A stretch of 64,000 nt of DNA from Catenuloplanes niger. Lineage in GTDB: Bacteria > Actinomycetota > Actinomycetes > Mycobacteriales > Micromonosporaceae. Positions within the stretch are counted from its first letter, which is position 1; each line of letters begins with the position of its first letter. Shown here one piece after another: positions 26,843 through 34,177 of the stretch. The stretch covers positions 5,961,001-6,025,000 of the forward strand of contig NZ_JAVDYC010000001.1 in assembly GCF_031458255.1 (NCBI RefSeq), given 5' to 3'. The position numbers and the translations under genes are program-made. The notes below the pieces were generated by a model. That model saw only the letters and a program-made list of their open reading frames with translations, did not search any database and was not told the origin of the DNA.

Positions 26843-27418
26843 ATGACGTTCTCGCTGCCCATCGACGCCGAGGCCAACGCGCTGCTGGACCGTGACCCGC
26901 TGGCGGTGGTGATCGGTCTCACGCTCGACCAGCAGATCACCGTGGAGAAGGCGTTCACGTCGCCGTGGGTGCTGGTGCAGCGGCTCGGGCACGAGCCGAC
27001 CGCGGCGGAGCTGGCCGAGTTCGACCCGGACGCGCTGATCGCGATCTTCGCGGAGCCGCCGGCGCTGCACCGGTTCCCGAAGGCGATGGCCGCGCGGGTG
27101 CAGGAGGTGTGCCGGGCGCTGGTCGACCACTACGACGGGGTGGCGGCGAACCTGTGGACGGATGCGGCGACCGGCGCGGAGCTGTTCCGGCGGATCGTGG
27201 CGTTGCCCGGCTTCGGCACGCAGAAGGCGCAGATCCTGGTCGCCCTGCTCGGCAAGCAGCTCGGCGTGCGGCCGCCCGGCTGGCGCGAGGCGGCCGGCGG
27301 CTACGGCGAGGAGAACTCGTTCCGGTCCGTCGCGGACATCGTCGACGACGAGTCACTGGTCAAGGTGCGCGAGTACAAGAAGCAGGCGAAGGCCGCGGCC
27401 AAGGCCGCCAAGGCCTGA
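26843..27418 (+). CDS. HhH-GPD family base-excision repair protein
   Basis: A 191-aa helix-hairpin-helix protein. The hairpin reads LPGFGTQKAQILVALLGK (about residues 128-145) and the N-terminal SLPIDAEANALLDRDPLAVVIG is typical of an actinobacterial HhH-GPD subgroup. It lacks the iron-sulfur cysteines of Nth/MutY, and no catalytic Lys/Asp pair in the usual position is evident, so activity is uncertain. The tail is Lys/Ala-rich. A CAAGAT hexamer 6 nt before the ATG suggests a leaderless transcript. Confidence 0.85.
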   Translation: MTFSLPIDAEANALLDRDPLAVVIGLTLDQQITVEKAFTSPWVLVQRLGHEPTAAELAEFDPDALIAIFAEPPALHRFPKAMAARVQEVCRALVDHYDGVAANLWTDAATGAELFRRIVALPGFGTQKAQILVALLGKQLGVRPPGWREAAGGYGEENSFRSVADIVDDESLVKVREYKKQAKAAAKAAKA

Positions 27419-27464
27419 TCGCCGGCCGGTCCGGCGCGGCGGGACCGGACGCCACCCACGTGGG

Positions 27465-27499
27465 CCGACGGCCCGGCACTGGTAGTGCCGGGCCGTCGG
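27465..27499. terminator. Perfect 16-bp stem between convergent genes
   Basis: Positions 27465-27480 are exactly complementary to 27484-27499 with the 3-nt loop GGT, and CCCA/TGGG can extend the stem across a bulge. It separates the HhH-GPD gene from the chaplin-like gene and has no T-tract. Confidence 0.75.
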
Positions 27500-27534
27500 T
27501 GGGAAACGCATTGATCACTCGGGGGATTGAGTGG

Positions 27535-27861
27535 TCAGTGCTTCTGGATCTTGAAGTTCTTGAACAGCAGCTTGTTGAGGATGGTGCTGCTGGACGACGG
27601 CGAGCACTCCGAGATCTGGTTGTTCTCGATGAGCTGCGACAGCACGTTGACGTCGATCCCGCACAGGCCGGCCGCGACCGGGATCTGCACGTTCTGCAGC
27701 AGCGTGACCTCGTTGCCGTTCAGGATGTTGACGCCGGTGATGTCGACCAGCGCGGTGCTGGTCGAGCCGCCGCCGGCCATGGCGGGGGAGGCCATGGAGA
27801 AGCCGCCGAACGTGGCGACACCCGCCAGAGCGACGCCGGCGACAATCTTCTTGATCTGCAT
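27535..27861 (-). CDS. Secreted chaplin-like protein (DUF320-like)
   Basis: A 108-aa protein with a Sec signal peptide (MQIKKIVAGVALAGVATF, cleavage after ASPAMA near residue 29). The mature part resembles one chaplin domain: a GN-x-V segment, then IPVAAGLCGIDVNVL and a second Cys 19 residues after the first, the spacing of the chaplin disulfide. Chaplins are amphipathic amyloid-forming proteins that coat aerial hyphae and spores. Beyond the domain is a Ser-rich then basic tail (SPSSSSTILNKLLFKNFKIQ) not found in short chaplins. ATG 27861 has GGGAG 6 nt upstream. It could instead be an unrelated two-Cys secreted peptide. Confidence 0.6.
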   Translation of the reverse strand: MQIKKIVAGVALAGVATFGGFSMASPAMAGGGSTSTALVDITGVNILNGNEVTLLQNVQIPVAAGLCGIDVNVLSQLIENNQISECSPSSSSTILNKLLFKNFKIQKH

Positions 27862-27873
27862 TAAATGCTCCCT

Positions 27874-27954
27874 ATATGTGTTTTGCGACCCTATTTGCGG
27901 CCGCGACCAATTTGTACCCACGGACCGGCAAGATCAGAACCACAAAACACGTAT
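27874..27954. promoter_or_regulatory. Inverted AT-rich repeat upstream of the chaplin-like gene
   Basis: GTGTTTTG at 27878-27885 and its complement CAAAACAC at 27943-27950 sit in an unusually AT-rich stretch (about 27850-28030) directly upstream of the chaplin-like gene on the minus strand. Extended arms match at 12 of 14 positions. Possibly paired binding sites for a developmental regulator; no clear -35/-10 pair found. Confidence 0.35.
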
Positions 27955-28160
27955 GAATCGGATAAGTCAGTTTTTATACAGATAAGCGGAGATTCACTCG
28001 CGAAAATGTCATCAATGCACCGCTGACTGAAGAAAAGTTTCAGTCGACCCGGTCCGGCGCCCGCCTCGGCCACGGTGTAGCGCGGATCGCTCCCCGCCCG
28101 ACCGGTGCCGCGGTGCGGAAAGTGCGAGGATGGACCATCGGGAGCACGAACGCCCCGGGA

Positions 28161-28517
28161 ATGAGGATTTCGGTGAGACGCCACGAGCGCGGGCCCAGCC
28201 TGATCACCGACGCGCCGCGCAGCCCGCAGGACGAGTTCCGCAGCCGCCAGATTCGCTATGTCGTGATGATGCTGATCCGCACCCTCTGCCTGATCGCCGG
28301 CGCGATCCTGATCAGCTTCGACGTGCCGCTGCTCTGGCTCTGGCTCTCGCTGTGCGCGGCCGGCATGGTCATCCTGCCCTGGCTCGCCGTGATCCTCGCG
28401 AACGACGGCCCGCCCAAGGACCGGCACCGCATGCGCCGGCCGACGCACCGCATCGACCCGGGCCCGGCCGCGCTCCCCGCCCAGCAGGCCGCGCCCACCA
28501 TCGACCACGAGCCCTGA
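28161..28517 (+). CDS. DUF3099 family membrane protein
   Basis: A 118-aa protein with two adjacent transmembrane helices (about residues 32-50 and 54-74; LCLIAGAILISFDVPLLWLW) and a Pro-rich cytoplasmic tail. The N-terminal PSLITDAPRSPQDEFRSRQIRY is the DUF3099 signature. It occupies the place of the small membrane protein Rv2709 in the mycobacterial sigB-sigA region, as I recall it. The start is uncertain: ATG 28161 or GTG 28173, the latter with AGGA 6 nt upstream. Function unknown. Confidence 0.75.
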   Translation: MRISVRRHERGPSLITDAPRSPQDEFRSRQIRYVVMMLIRTLCLIAGAILISFDVPLLWLWLSLCAAGMVILPWLAVILANDGPPKDRHRMRRPTHRIDPGPAALPAQQAAPTIDHEP

Positions 28518-28905
28518 CCGCGATCAGAGCCACAACGGCCGATCTTCCCGCTTCCGGCGCGGTGCGGCCCGCATGCTCCCGCGGGCCAACCGCGCGGTGT
28601 CCTCCGGCTCCGCCGGCGCTCCGCTCCGGACGCCGCGGCGGAGCCGGTCCCGCCGCCGGTCACCGAGACCACGCGGCGCCCGACACCATCACCTCCCGGC
28701 CGCGCCGCCCGAAACACGGCCGCCGTCCGCCACCGTCACCTCCCGGCCGCGCCGCCCGGAACACGGCCGCCCGTGCCCGGCACCCGGTTCTCGCTACCCC
28801 CGGCGCCGCTTCACTCCGGACGATGCCGGAACGCCGCCGGGTCTTCGCTACCCCGGCGCCGGTTTCTCGCCGGCCGATGCCGGGACACCGGGTGGCGCCC
28901 GGACG
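28518..28905. repeat. Non-coding interval with dispersed element copy B and direct repeats
   Basis: No gene is supported. Copy B of the dispersed element starts with TTCCCGCTTCCGGCG at 28545 and is recognisable to about 28588. Then come a 36-bp direct repeat with one mismatch (starting at 28689 and 28736) and a degenerate repeat of about 50 bp around 28793-28895. The interval separates the convergent DUF3099 and PfkB genes. Confidence 0.65.
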
Positions 28906-29793
28906 TCAGGAGGCCGGGGGGCGGGCGCCGATCGTGGTGACGGCGCGGGCGCCGAGAGCGTGGGCGGCGGTGAGCGCGTCCAGCGGGGTGGCGCCGCGGA
29001 GCAGCGCCGCGAGCAGGCCCGCCGCGAACGCGTCACCGGCGCCGGTCGCGTCGACCGGCGTGACGGCGGCGGCCAGCGACGGCGGCAGTTCGGTCAGCCG
29101 GCCGTCCGCGGACGCCCAGACCGCGCCGGCCGCGCCACGCTTCACCACGGCGGCGCCCCCGGTCGCGGCCGCGAGCGTGCGCGCCTGCTCGTCCGGGCGG
29201 CCCGGGCCGGCCAGCACCGAGGCCTCGTCCGCGTTGGCGAGCAGCAGGTCGCATCCGCGTACCCAGGACAGGAAGGTCTCCGCGCCCACCTGCCGCAGCG
29301 GCTCCGCGGAGGCCGCGTCGACGCTGGTCGCGACGTCCTGCCGGAGCGCGTGCCGGGCGGCTGGGCGGGTGGCCTCGTCCAGCAGCGCGTAACCGGACAG
29401 GTGCAGGTGCGTCACGTCGGGCGTGCGGGCCGCGTCCACGTCCGCCGGCCGCAGCAGCAGGTTCGCGCCCCGGTCGGTGACCATCGAGCGTTCAGCGCCC
29501 GCGCTGAGCACGATGATCGTGCCGGTGACCGCGCCGGCCGCCCGGCGGACCGCGCCGGTCACGCCCGCGGCGGTCAGCTCGGTCAGCCGCGCGTCGCCGG
29601 CCGGGTCGTCGCCGACCACGCCGGCCAGCGTGACCGGCACTCCGGCCGCGGCGAGCCAGGCGGCGGTGTTCGCGGCCTGGCCGCCCCCGGCGACGCGGAT
29701 CGCCGCCGGGGTGTCCGAGCCGGGCGCGAACGCGCCGCCGAGCACGGCCACGACGTCGGTGATCACGTCGCCGACGACCAGGACGCGGGCCAC
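28906..29793 (-). CDS. PfkB family carbohydrate kinase, probable pseudouridine kinase
   Basis: A 295-aa ribokinase-fold kinase. VAGGGQAANTAAWLAAAG is the N-terminal PfkB signature (residues about 34-51) and VDATGAGDAFAAGL near the C-terminus holds the catalytic Asp and anion hole. It starts 2 bp after psuG in an obvious operon. PsuG works with a PfkB kinase (PsuK) that makes pseudouridine 5'-phosphate, so that substrate is inferred from context rather than from sequence. Confidence 0.82.
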   Translation of the reverse strand: MARVLVVGDVITDVVAVLGGAFAPGSDTPAAIRVAGGGQAANTAAWLAAAGVPVTLAGVVGDDPAGDARLTELTAAGVTGAVRRAAGAVTGTIIVLSAGAERSMVTDRGANLLLRPADVDAARTPDVTHLHLSGYALLDEATRPAARHALRQDVATSVDAASAEPLRQVGAETFLSWVRGCDLLLANADEASVLAGPGRPDEQARTLAAATGGAAVVKRGAAGAVWASADGRLTELPPSLAAAVTPVDATGAGDAFAAGLLAALLRGATPLDALTAAHALGARAVTTIGARPPAS

Positions 29794-29795
29794 GG

Positions 29796-30716
29796 TCAGG
29801 CCCGGGCGGCGGACGCGACCGCGATCTGGCCGGCCAGCGTGGCGTTGCGCAGGATGATCCGGACGTTGGTGGCCAGGCTCGCGCCCTCGGTCGCGGAGTG
29901 GAAGTAGGAGAGCAGGAACGGCGTCACGGCCTTGCCGGTGACCTTGTTCTGCTCCAGCAGTGCGAGCCCGTCCGCCAGCGTCCTGTCGTGCAGCGCGGTG
30001 TCCAGCTGCTCGTCGACCGGCAGCGGGTTCGCGACCACGGTCGCACCGGCGGTCGCGCCGAGTGCGGCCTGCGCGGCGATCATCTCGGCGATCTGCTCCG
30101 GCGAGTCGACGGCCCAGTCCAGCTCGTAGCCGCTGTCGGTGATGAAGAAGCCGGGGAACCGGCGGGTGCGGTAGCCGACGACGGTGACGCCGAGCGTCTC
30201 CATCCGTTCCAGCGTGGCCGGGACGTCGAGGATCGACTTCACCCCGGCGCAGACCACCACGATCGGCGTACGGGCGAGCGTGGTCAGGTCCGCGGACTCG
30301 TCGAACGTGACGTTCGCCTCGCGGTGCACGCCGCCGAGCCCGCCGGTGGCGAACACGCCGATGCCGGCCGCGGCCGCGACCGCGCTGGTGGCCGCGACCG
30401 TGGTGGCGCCGTCCGCGCGCCGGGCGGCCGCGACCGCGAGGTCGCGCACCGAGAGCTTGGCCACACCCTCGGCGCTCGCCAGGTGGCTGACCTGAGCGTC
30501 GTCCAGGCCGACGATCAGCTCGCCGCCGATCATGCCGATCGTGGCGGGCACCGCGCCGGTGGCCCGGACCGCGTCCTCGATCTCGCGGGCCACCCGAATG
30601 TTGTCCGGATGCGGCAGCCCGTGCGAGATGATCGTGCTCTCCAGGGCCACCACCGGGCGGCCGGCGCGGAGCGCGTCCGCCACCTCGGCGCCGTAGCGGA
30701 GTGATGAGTTCTTCAC
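29796..30716 (-). CDS. psuG: Pseudouridine-5'-phosphate glycosidase
   Basis: A 306-aa enzyme that reversibly cleaves the C-C glycosidic bond of pseudouridine 5'-phosphate to uracil and ribose 5-phosphate. Signatures include VALESTIISHGLPHPDN, GVFATGGLGGVHR and VVCAGVKSILDVPATLE with the catalytic Lys. I chose GTG 30716 (protein start VKNSSLRYG) because a TACCGT -10 element lies exactly 7 nt upstream, implying a leaderless mRNA; GTG codons at 30722 and 30725 are alternatives. Co-transcribed with the PfkB kinase. Confidence 0.92.
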   Translation of the reverse strand: MKNSSLRYGAEVADALRAGRPVVALESTIISHGLPHPDNIRVAREIEDAVRATGAVPATIGMIGGELIVGLDDAQVSHLASAEGVAKLSVRDLAVAAARRADGATTVAATSAVAAAAGIGVFATGGLGGVHREANVTFDESADLTTLARTPIVVVCAGVKSILDVPATLERMETLGVTVVGYRTRRFPGFFITDSGYELDWAVDSPEQIAEMIAAQAALGATAGATVVANPLPVDEQLDTALHDRTLADGLALLEQNKVTGKAVTPFLLSYFHSATEGASLATNVRIILRNATLAGQIAVASAARA

Positions 30717-30807
30717 GATCACCACGGTACGGACCTGCGGTTGCGTGGAGTCCGGTGGACCGGCACCGAGTGAGCTGTCAAACTGGGACCTTTGGAGGTG
30801 TGAGGTT

Positions 30808-31026
30808 ATGACGACCCAGATCCTTGAGCGGCCAGAGGTCAAGGAGTCCGATACCGGACCGGAGATGTTCCACTACGTCCGGAAAGAGAAGATCGCGGAG
30901 AGTGCCGTGATGGGCACCTTCGTGATCGCGCTGTGCGGAGAGAAGTTCCCGGTGACCAAGACGCCCAAGCCCGGCTCGCCGGTGTGCCCCGCGTGCAAAG
31001 AGATCTACGACTCGCTGCAGGACTGA
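30808..31026 (+). CDS. DUF3039 family small zinc-ribbon-like protein
   Basis: A 72-aa protein found in most Actinobacteria. It has the conserved core FHYVRKEKIAESAVMGTFVI and cysteines in ALCGEK and VCPACKEIY that could bind one metal ion (three Cys, possibly with a His). The ATG at 30808 is preceded by GGAGGTGTGAGG. In M. tuberculosis the homologue lies between sigB and sigA, matching its place here. Function unknown. Confidence 0.88.
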   Translation: MTTQILERPEVKESDTGPEMFHYVRKEKIAESAVMGTFVIALCGEKFPVTKTPKPGSPVCPACKEIYDSLQD

Positions 31027-31115
31027 TCGATGCCCACCTGACCGCGCCGGCTCGTCGGGGGACGGGACGTGTCTGTGACCGGCGCGGTTATTCGGTGCGC
31101 CCCGCGAAGTTGATC

Positions 31116-31121
31116 TAACCT
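31116..31121 (+). promoter_or_regulatory. Leaderless -10 element (TAACCT) of the TRIC channel gene
   Basis: TAACCT followed by GCGGCG and the GTG start at 31128. No ribosome-binding site is present, so leaderless expression is likely. Confidence 0.55.
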
Positions 31122-31127
31122 GCGGCG

Positions 31128-31748
31128 GTGAGCACCCCCAGCGCCCTTCTGATCGCCGACCTGGCCGGCGTGGCCGTGTTCGCCGCGTCCGGCGCATCGG
31201 CGGCGATCGTCAAGCGCCTCGACCTCTTCGGCGTCATCTTCGTCGGCTTCGTGGCCGCGCTCGGCGGCGGCATCGTGCGGGACGTGGTCATCGGCGCCGT
31301 CCCGCCGCTCGCGTTCGCGGACTGGCGGTACGCGATCACCGCGGCCGTCGCCTCCGGTGCGACGTTCTGGCTGCACCCGCAGTTCTCCCGGCTGCGCTGG
31401 ACCGTGTTGCTGCTGGACGCGGCCGGCCTCGCGCTGATCACGGTCACCGGCACGCTCAAGGCGCTGAACGCCGGGCTTCCCCCGGTCGGCGCCTGCCTGG
31501 CCGGCATGATCACCGGCATCGGCGGTGGCGTCGGGCGCGACCTGCTGCTCGGCGAGATCCCGGTGGTGCTGCGCCGGGAGATCTACGCCGTGGCGTCGCT
31601 GGCCGGCGCCGTGCTGGTCGCCGTGCTCGTCCGGTTCGGCATCCACGACGGCCTCGCGCTGGTCGCGCCCGCGGTGCTGATTTTCGGCATCCGCATCATC
31701 GCGCTGCTGCGCTCCTGGTCGGCTCCGGTGCCGCCGGAGCCCGCGTGA
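31128..31748 (+). CDS. TRIC (UPF0126) family cation channel
   Basis: A 206-aa membrane protein with seven predicted helices in two related halves. Each half carries a glycine motif: FVAALGGGIVRDVVIGAVPP and MITGIGGGVGRDLLLGEIP. Bacterial TRIC proteins form trimeric cation channels. The start is a GTG at 31128. Confidence 0.9.
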   Translation: MSTPSALLIADLAGVAVFAASGASAAIVKRLDLFGVIFVGFVAALGGGIVRDVVIGAVPPLAFADWRYAITAAVASGATFWLHPQFSRLRWTVLLLDAAGLALITVTGTLKALNAGLPPVGACLAGMITGIGGGVGRDLLLGEIPVVLRREIYAVASLAGAVLVAVLVRFGIHDGLALVAPAVLIFGIRIIALLRSWSAPVPPEPA

Positions 31749-31832
31749 CGGCATGCGGTGATGTGTCTCCTTCCGGCCATCCCGGCCGTCGGGGCGCCGC
31801 TATGCTGGATCGGGCCTCCGCGCCGGGACGTA

Positions 31833-31860
31833 TTGACGCGGGGGACTTTTTGTGTAGTCA
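31833..31860 (+). promoter_or_regulatory. Putative promoter of the DEAD/DEAH helicase gene
   Basis: TTGACG at 31833-31838 and TAGTCA at 31855-31860 are 16 bp apart, with TG preceding the -10 region. The helicase start is 27 bp downstream behind a strong GGAGGGGGAG site. Confidence 0.4.
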
Positions 31861-31886
31861 CATCGTCACGGAGGGGGAGCGAGCGG

Positions 31887-33614
31887 TTGAGTCCGACTGC
31901 GCCGGTGCTGGAGACGTTCCCCCCGCTGCGAGCCTGGCAGCGCAAGGCGCTCGTCAAGTACCTCAGGCAGGGCTCGGAGGACTTCCTCGCGGTCGCGACG
32001 CCGGGCGCCGGCAAGACCACGTTCGCGCTGCGCATCGCGGCTGAGCTGCTGGTCGACGGCACGGTGGACGCGGTGACCGTGGTCGCCCCGACCGAGCACC
32101 TGAAGACGCAGTGGGCGCAGGCCGCGGGCCGGGTCGGCATCCACCTGGACGCCGCGTTCCGCAACGCCGACCTGCACTCCGCCGCCGACTTCCACGGCGC
32201 CGTCGTGACGTACGCGCAGGTCGGCATGGCTCCGCACGTGCACCGCCGGCGCACCATGACGCGGCGCACGCTGGTCATCCTGGACGAGATCCACCACGCC
32301 GGCGACTCGCGCACCTGGGGCGACGGCGTGAAGGCCGCGTTCGAGCCCGCGGTGCGCCGCCTGGCGCTCACCGGCACGCCGTTCCGCTCGGACGAGAACC
32401 CGATCCCGTTCGTGGTCTACGAGCGCAACGACGCCGGGCTGCAGCAGTCCCGCTCCGACGCCGCGTACGGCTACGCCGACGCGCTGCGCGACGGCGTGGT
32501 CCGGCCGGTCATCTTCCTCGCCTACTCCGGCGAGACGCGGTGGCGGACGAACGCGGGCGACGAGCTGGCCGCGCGCCTCGGCGAGCCGATGACGCAGGAC
32601 CTGGTCGCGCAGGCCTGGCGCACCGCGCTGGACCCGGCCGGCGACTGGATGCCGGCCGTGCTGCGCGCCGCGGACAACCGGCTCTCGGTGATCCGCAAGC
32701 ACGGCATCACGGACGCGGGCGGCCTGGTCATCGCGAGCGACCAGCAGACCGCCCGGTCGTACGCGAAGGTGCTGGAGAAGATCACCGGGGAGCGTGCCGT
32801 GGTGGTCCTCTCCGACGACCCGGACTCCTCGAAGCGGATCGCCACGTTCTCCGCCGGCGACCAGCGCTGGATGGTCGCGGTCCGGATGGTGTCCGAGGGC
32901 GTCGACATCCCGCGTCTGTCCGTCGGCGTCTACGCGACCAGCGCGTCCACCCCGCTGTACTTCGCGCAGGCGATCGGCCGTTTCGTGCGCGCCCGGAAAG
33001 CGGGCGAGACCGCGAGTGTGTTCCTGCCGAGCGTGCCGCACCTGCTCGGGCTGGCCAGCGAGATGGAGGTCCAGCGCGACCACGTCCTCGGCGCGCCCAA
33101 GGAGAAGGACGGGCTCGACGACGAGCTGCTGGAGCGGGCGAACAAGAAGGAGGACGCGTCCGGCGAGCTGGAGAAGCGGTTCCAGGCGCTGTCCGCCTCG
33201 GCCGAACTGGACCAGGTCATCTACGACGGCGCCTCGTTCGGCACCGGTGCCCAGGCGGGCACGCCGGAGGAGGAGGAGTACCTCGGCCTGCCCGGTCTGC
33301 TCAGCCCGGAGCAGGTCACCACGCTGCTGAACAAGCGACAGGCCGAGCAGCTCGCCGCCCAGAAGCGCCGCAAGGCCGCGCAGAAGGACGACGAGCCGAC
33401 GGTGCCGGTCCAGACCGCGCCGCTGACCGCCGGCGAGCGCCGGGTGACGCTGCGCCGGAAGCTCAACACGCTGGTCGCCGCGCACCACCACCGCACCGGC
33501 CTGCCGCACGGCAAGATTCACGCGGAGCTGCGCCGGCTGTGCGGCGGCCCGCCCAGCGCCCAGGCGACGATCGAGCAGCTCGAAGAGCGCATCGCCACCA
33601 TCCAGTCGTTCTAG
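31887..33614 (+). CDS. DEAD/DEAH-box superfamily 2 helicase
   Basis: A 575-aa ATP-dependent nucleic-acid translocase. Motif I is ATPGAGKTTFAL, motif II LDEIHHAG, motif III LTGTPF and motif VI QAIGRFVRARK. The N-terminal LRAWQRKALVKYL is a Q-motif-like region seen in RadD/type III restriction-like helicases. The C-terminal 170 residues are charged and partly coiled-coil. I chose the TTG at 31887 because GGAGGGGGAG lies just upstream and no in-frame ATG or GTG has one. Substrate unknown; no nuclease or methylase neighbours suggest a restriction or defence system. Confidence 0.85.
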   Translation: MSPTAPVLETFPPLRAWQRKALVKYLRQGSEDFLAVATPGAGKTTFALRIAAELLVDGTVDAVTVVAPTEHLKTQWAQAAGRVGIHLDAAFRNADLHSAADFHGAVVTYAQVGMAPHVHRRRTMTRRTLVILDEIHHAGDSRTWGDGVKAAFEPAVRRLALTGTPFRSDENPIPFVVYERNDAGLQQSRSDAAYGYADALRDGVVRPVIFLAYSGETRWRTNAGDELAARLGEPMTQDLVAQAWRTALDPAGDWMPAVLRAADNRLSVIRKHGITDAGGLVIASDQQTARSYAKVLEKITGERAVVVLSDDPDSSKRIATFSAGDQRWMVAVRMVSEGVDIPRLSVGVYATSASTPLYFAQAIGRFVRARKAGETASVFLPSVPHLLGLASEMEVQRDHVLGAPKEKDGLDDELLERANKKEDASGELEKRFQALSASAELDQVIYDGASFGTGAQAGTPEEEEYLGLPGLLSPEQVTTLLNKRQAEQLAAQKRRKAAQKDDEPTVPVQTAPLTAGERRVTLRRKLNTLVAAHHHRTGLPHGKIHAELRRLCGGPPSAQATIEQLEERIATIQSF

Positions 33615-33664
33615 CCGGTCCGTCCGGCGGCGCGACCGTCCGCCCGGGCGCGGGGCCTGCCGCT

Positions 33665-33753
33665 GTCCGCGGCCGGCAACCCGCGGCCGTCCGCGGCCTA
33701 CGACCCGCGGCCTTTCGCGGCCCACGACCCGCCGCCGTCCGCGGCCGGCGGCC
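33665..33753. repeat. 24-bp tandem repeat, about 3.7 units
   Basis: Three units of 24 bp (33665-33688, 33689-33712, 33713-33736) and a partial fourth, each built on GTCCGCGGCC followed by ACCCGCGGCC. The array fills the gap between the convergent helicase and tautomerase genes. Related GCGGCC-rich sequence continues to about 33800. Confidence 0.8.
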
Positions 33754-33806
33754 AATGGCTCCTCGTGCCCGGCGGCAGGCTGCCGCGTGCGGTCGGCGAC
33801 CCGCCG

Positions 33807-33995
33807 CTATTCGCGGTCGGACTCCAGCGTCCCGCCGTTCGCCACGTCCTCCCGCTCGATCTCGTCGAAGCGGATGCGGACCGAGGCCCGCTTCGCCTTG
33901 AGGATGTCCACCGCGGCCGCGGTGACGGCCTCGGCGAACTCCCGCCGCTGATCCAGCGTGCGCCCGGACAACAGCTCCACGGTGATGTTCGGCAT
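33807..33995 (-). CDS. 4-oxalocrotonate tautomerase family protein
   Basis: A 62-aa protein of the tautomerase superfamily. After Met removal, Pro1 (MPNITVELLSGRT) is the catalytic base, and Arg residues at about 39-41 match the substrate-binding arginines of 4-OT. It would isomerise an enol or keto acid. ATG 33995 has AGGAGG 4 nt upstream. It is divergent from the kdu operon, which also handles keto acids, but no direct link is shown. Confidence 0.9.
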   Translation of the reverse strand: MPNITVELLSGRTLDQRREFAEAVTAAAVDILKAKRASVRIRFDEIEREDVANGGTLESDRE

Positions 33996-34103
33996 GAGCC
34001 CTCCTTGTTTCGTCACCGAGAACTCTGTCCCGTGACATGGAACGCCGTCAAGCCCCGTCCCGCACGATGATCGATATCTGCGATCGACGAGAATCGCTGC
34101 GTT

Positions 34104-34160
34104 TCATGTATTGACAGCCCCGTTCCGTGTAGCAGAACATCTGTAACGCCCGCGTTACAG
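34104..34160 (+). promoter_or_regulatory. Promoter and two operator-like palindromes of the kdu/symporter operon
   Basis: A perfect -35 TTGACA at 34111-34116 faces GAACAT at 34135-34140 (18-bp spacer). The imperfect palindrome GTTCCGTGTAGCAGAAC (34122-34138) lies between them, where a repressor would block RNA polymerase. A second, perfect palindrome, CTGTAACGC-CC-GCGTTACAG, occupies 34141-34160 over the expected transcription start. The first site recurs in altered form before kduI. The IclR protein of the same operon is the likely ligand of the shared motif; what binds the second is unknown. Confidence 0.6.
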
Positions 34161-34177
34161 CGACGGAGGGAGGGCAC

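Noticed and set aside
31887-33614. Helicase as part of a defence or restriction island
   Set aside because: No nuclease, methylase, integrase or other defence gene is adjacent, and base composition matches the backbone.
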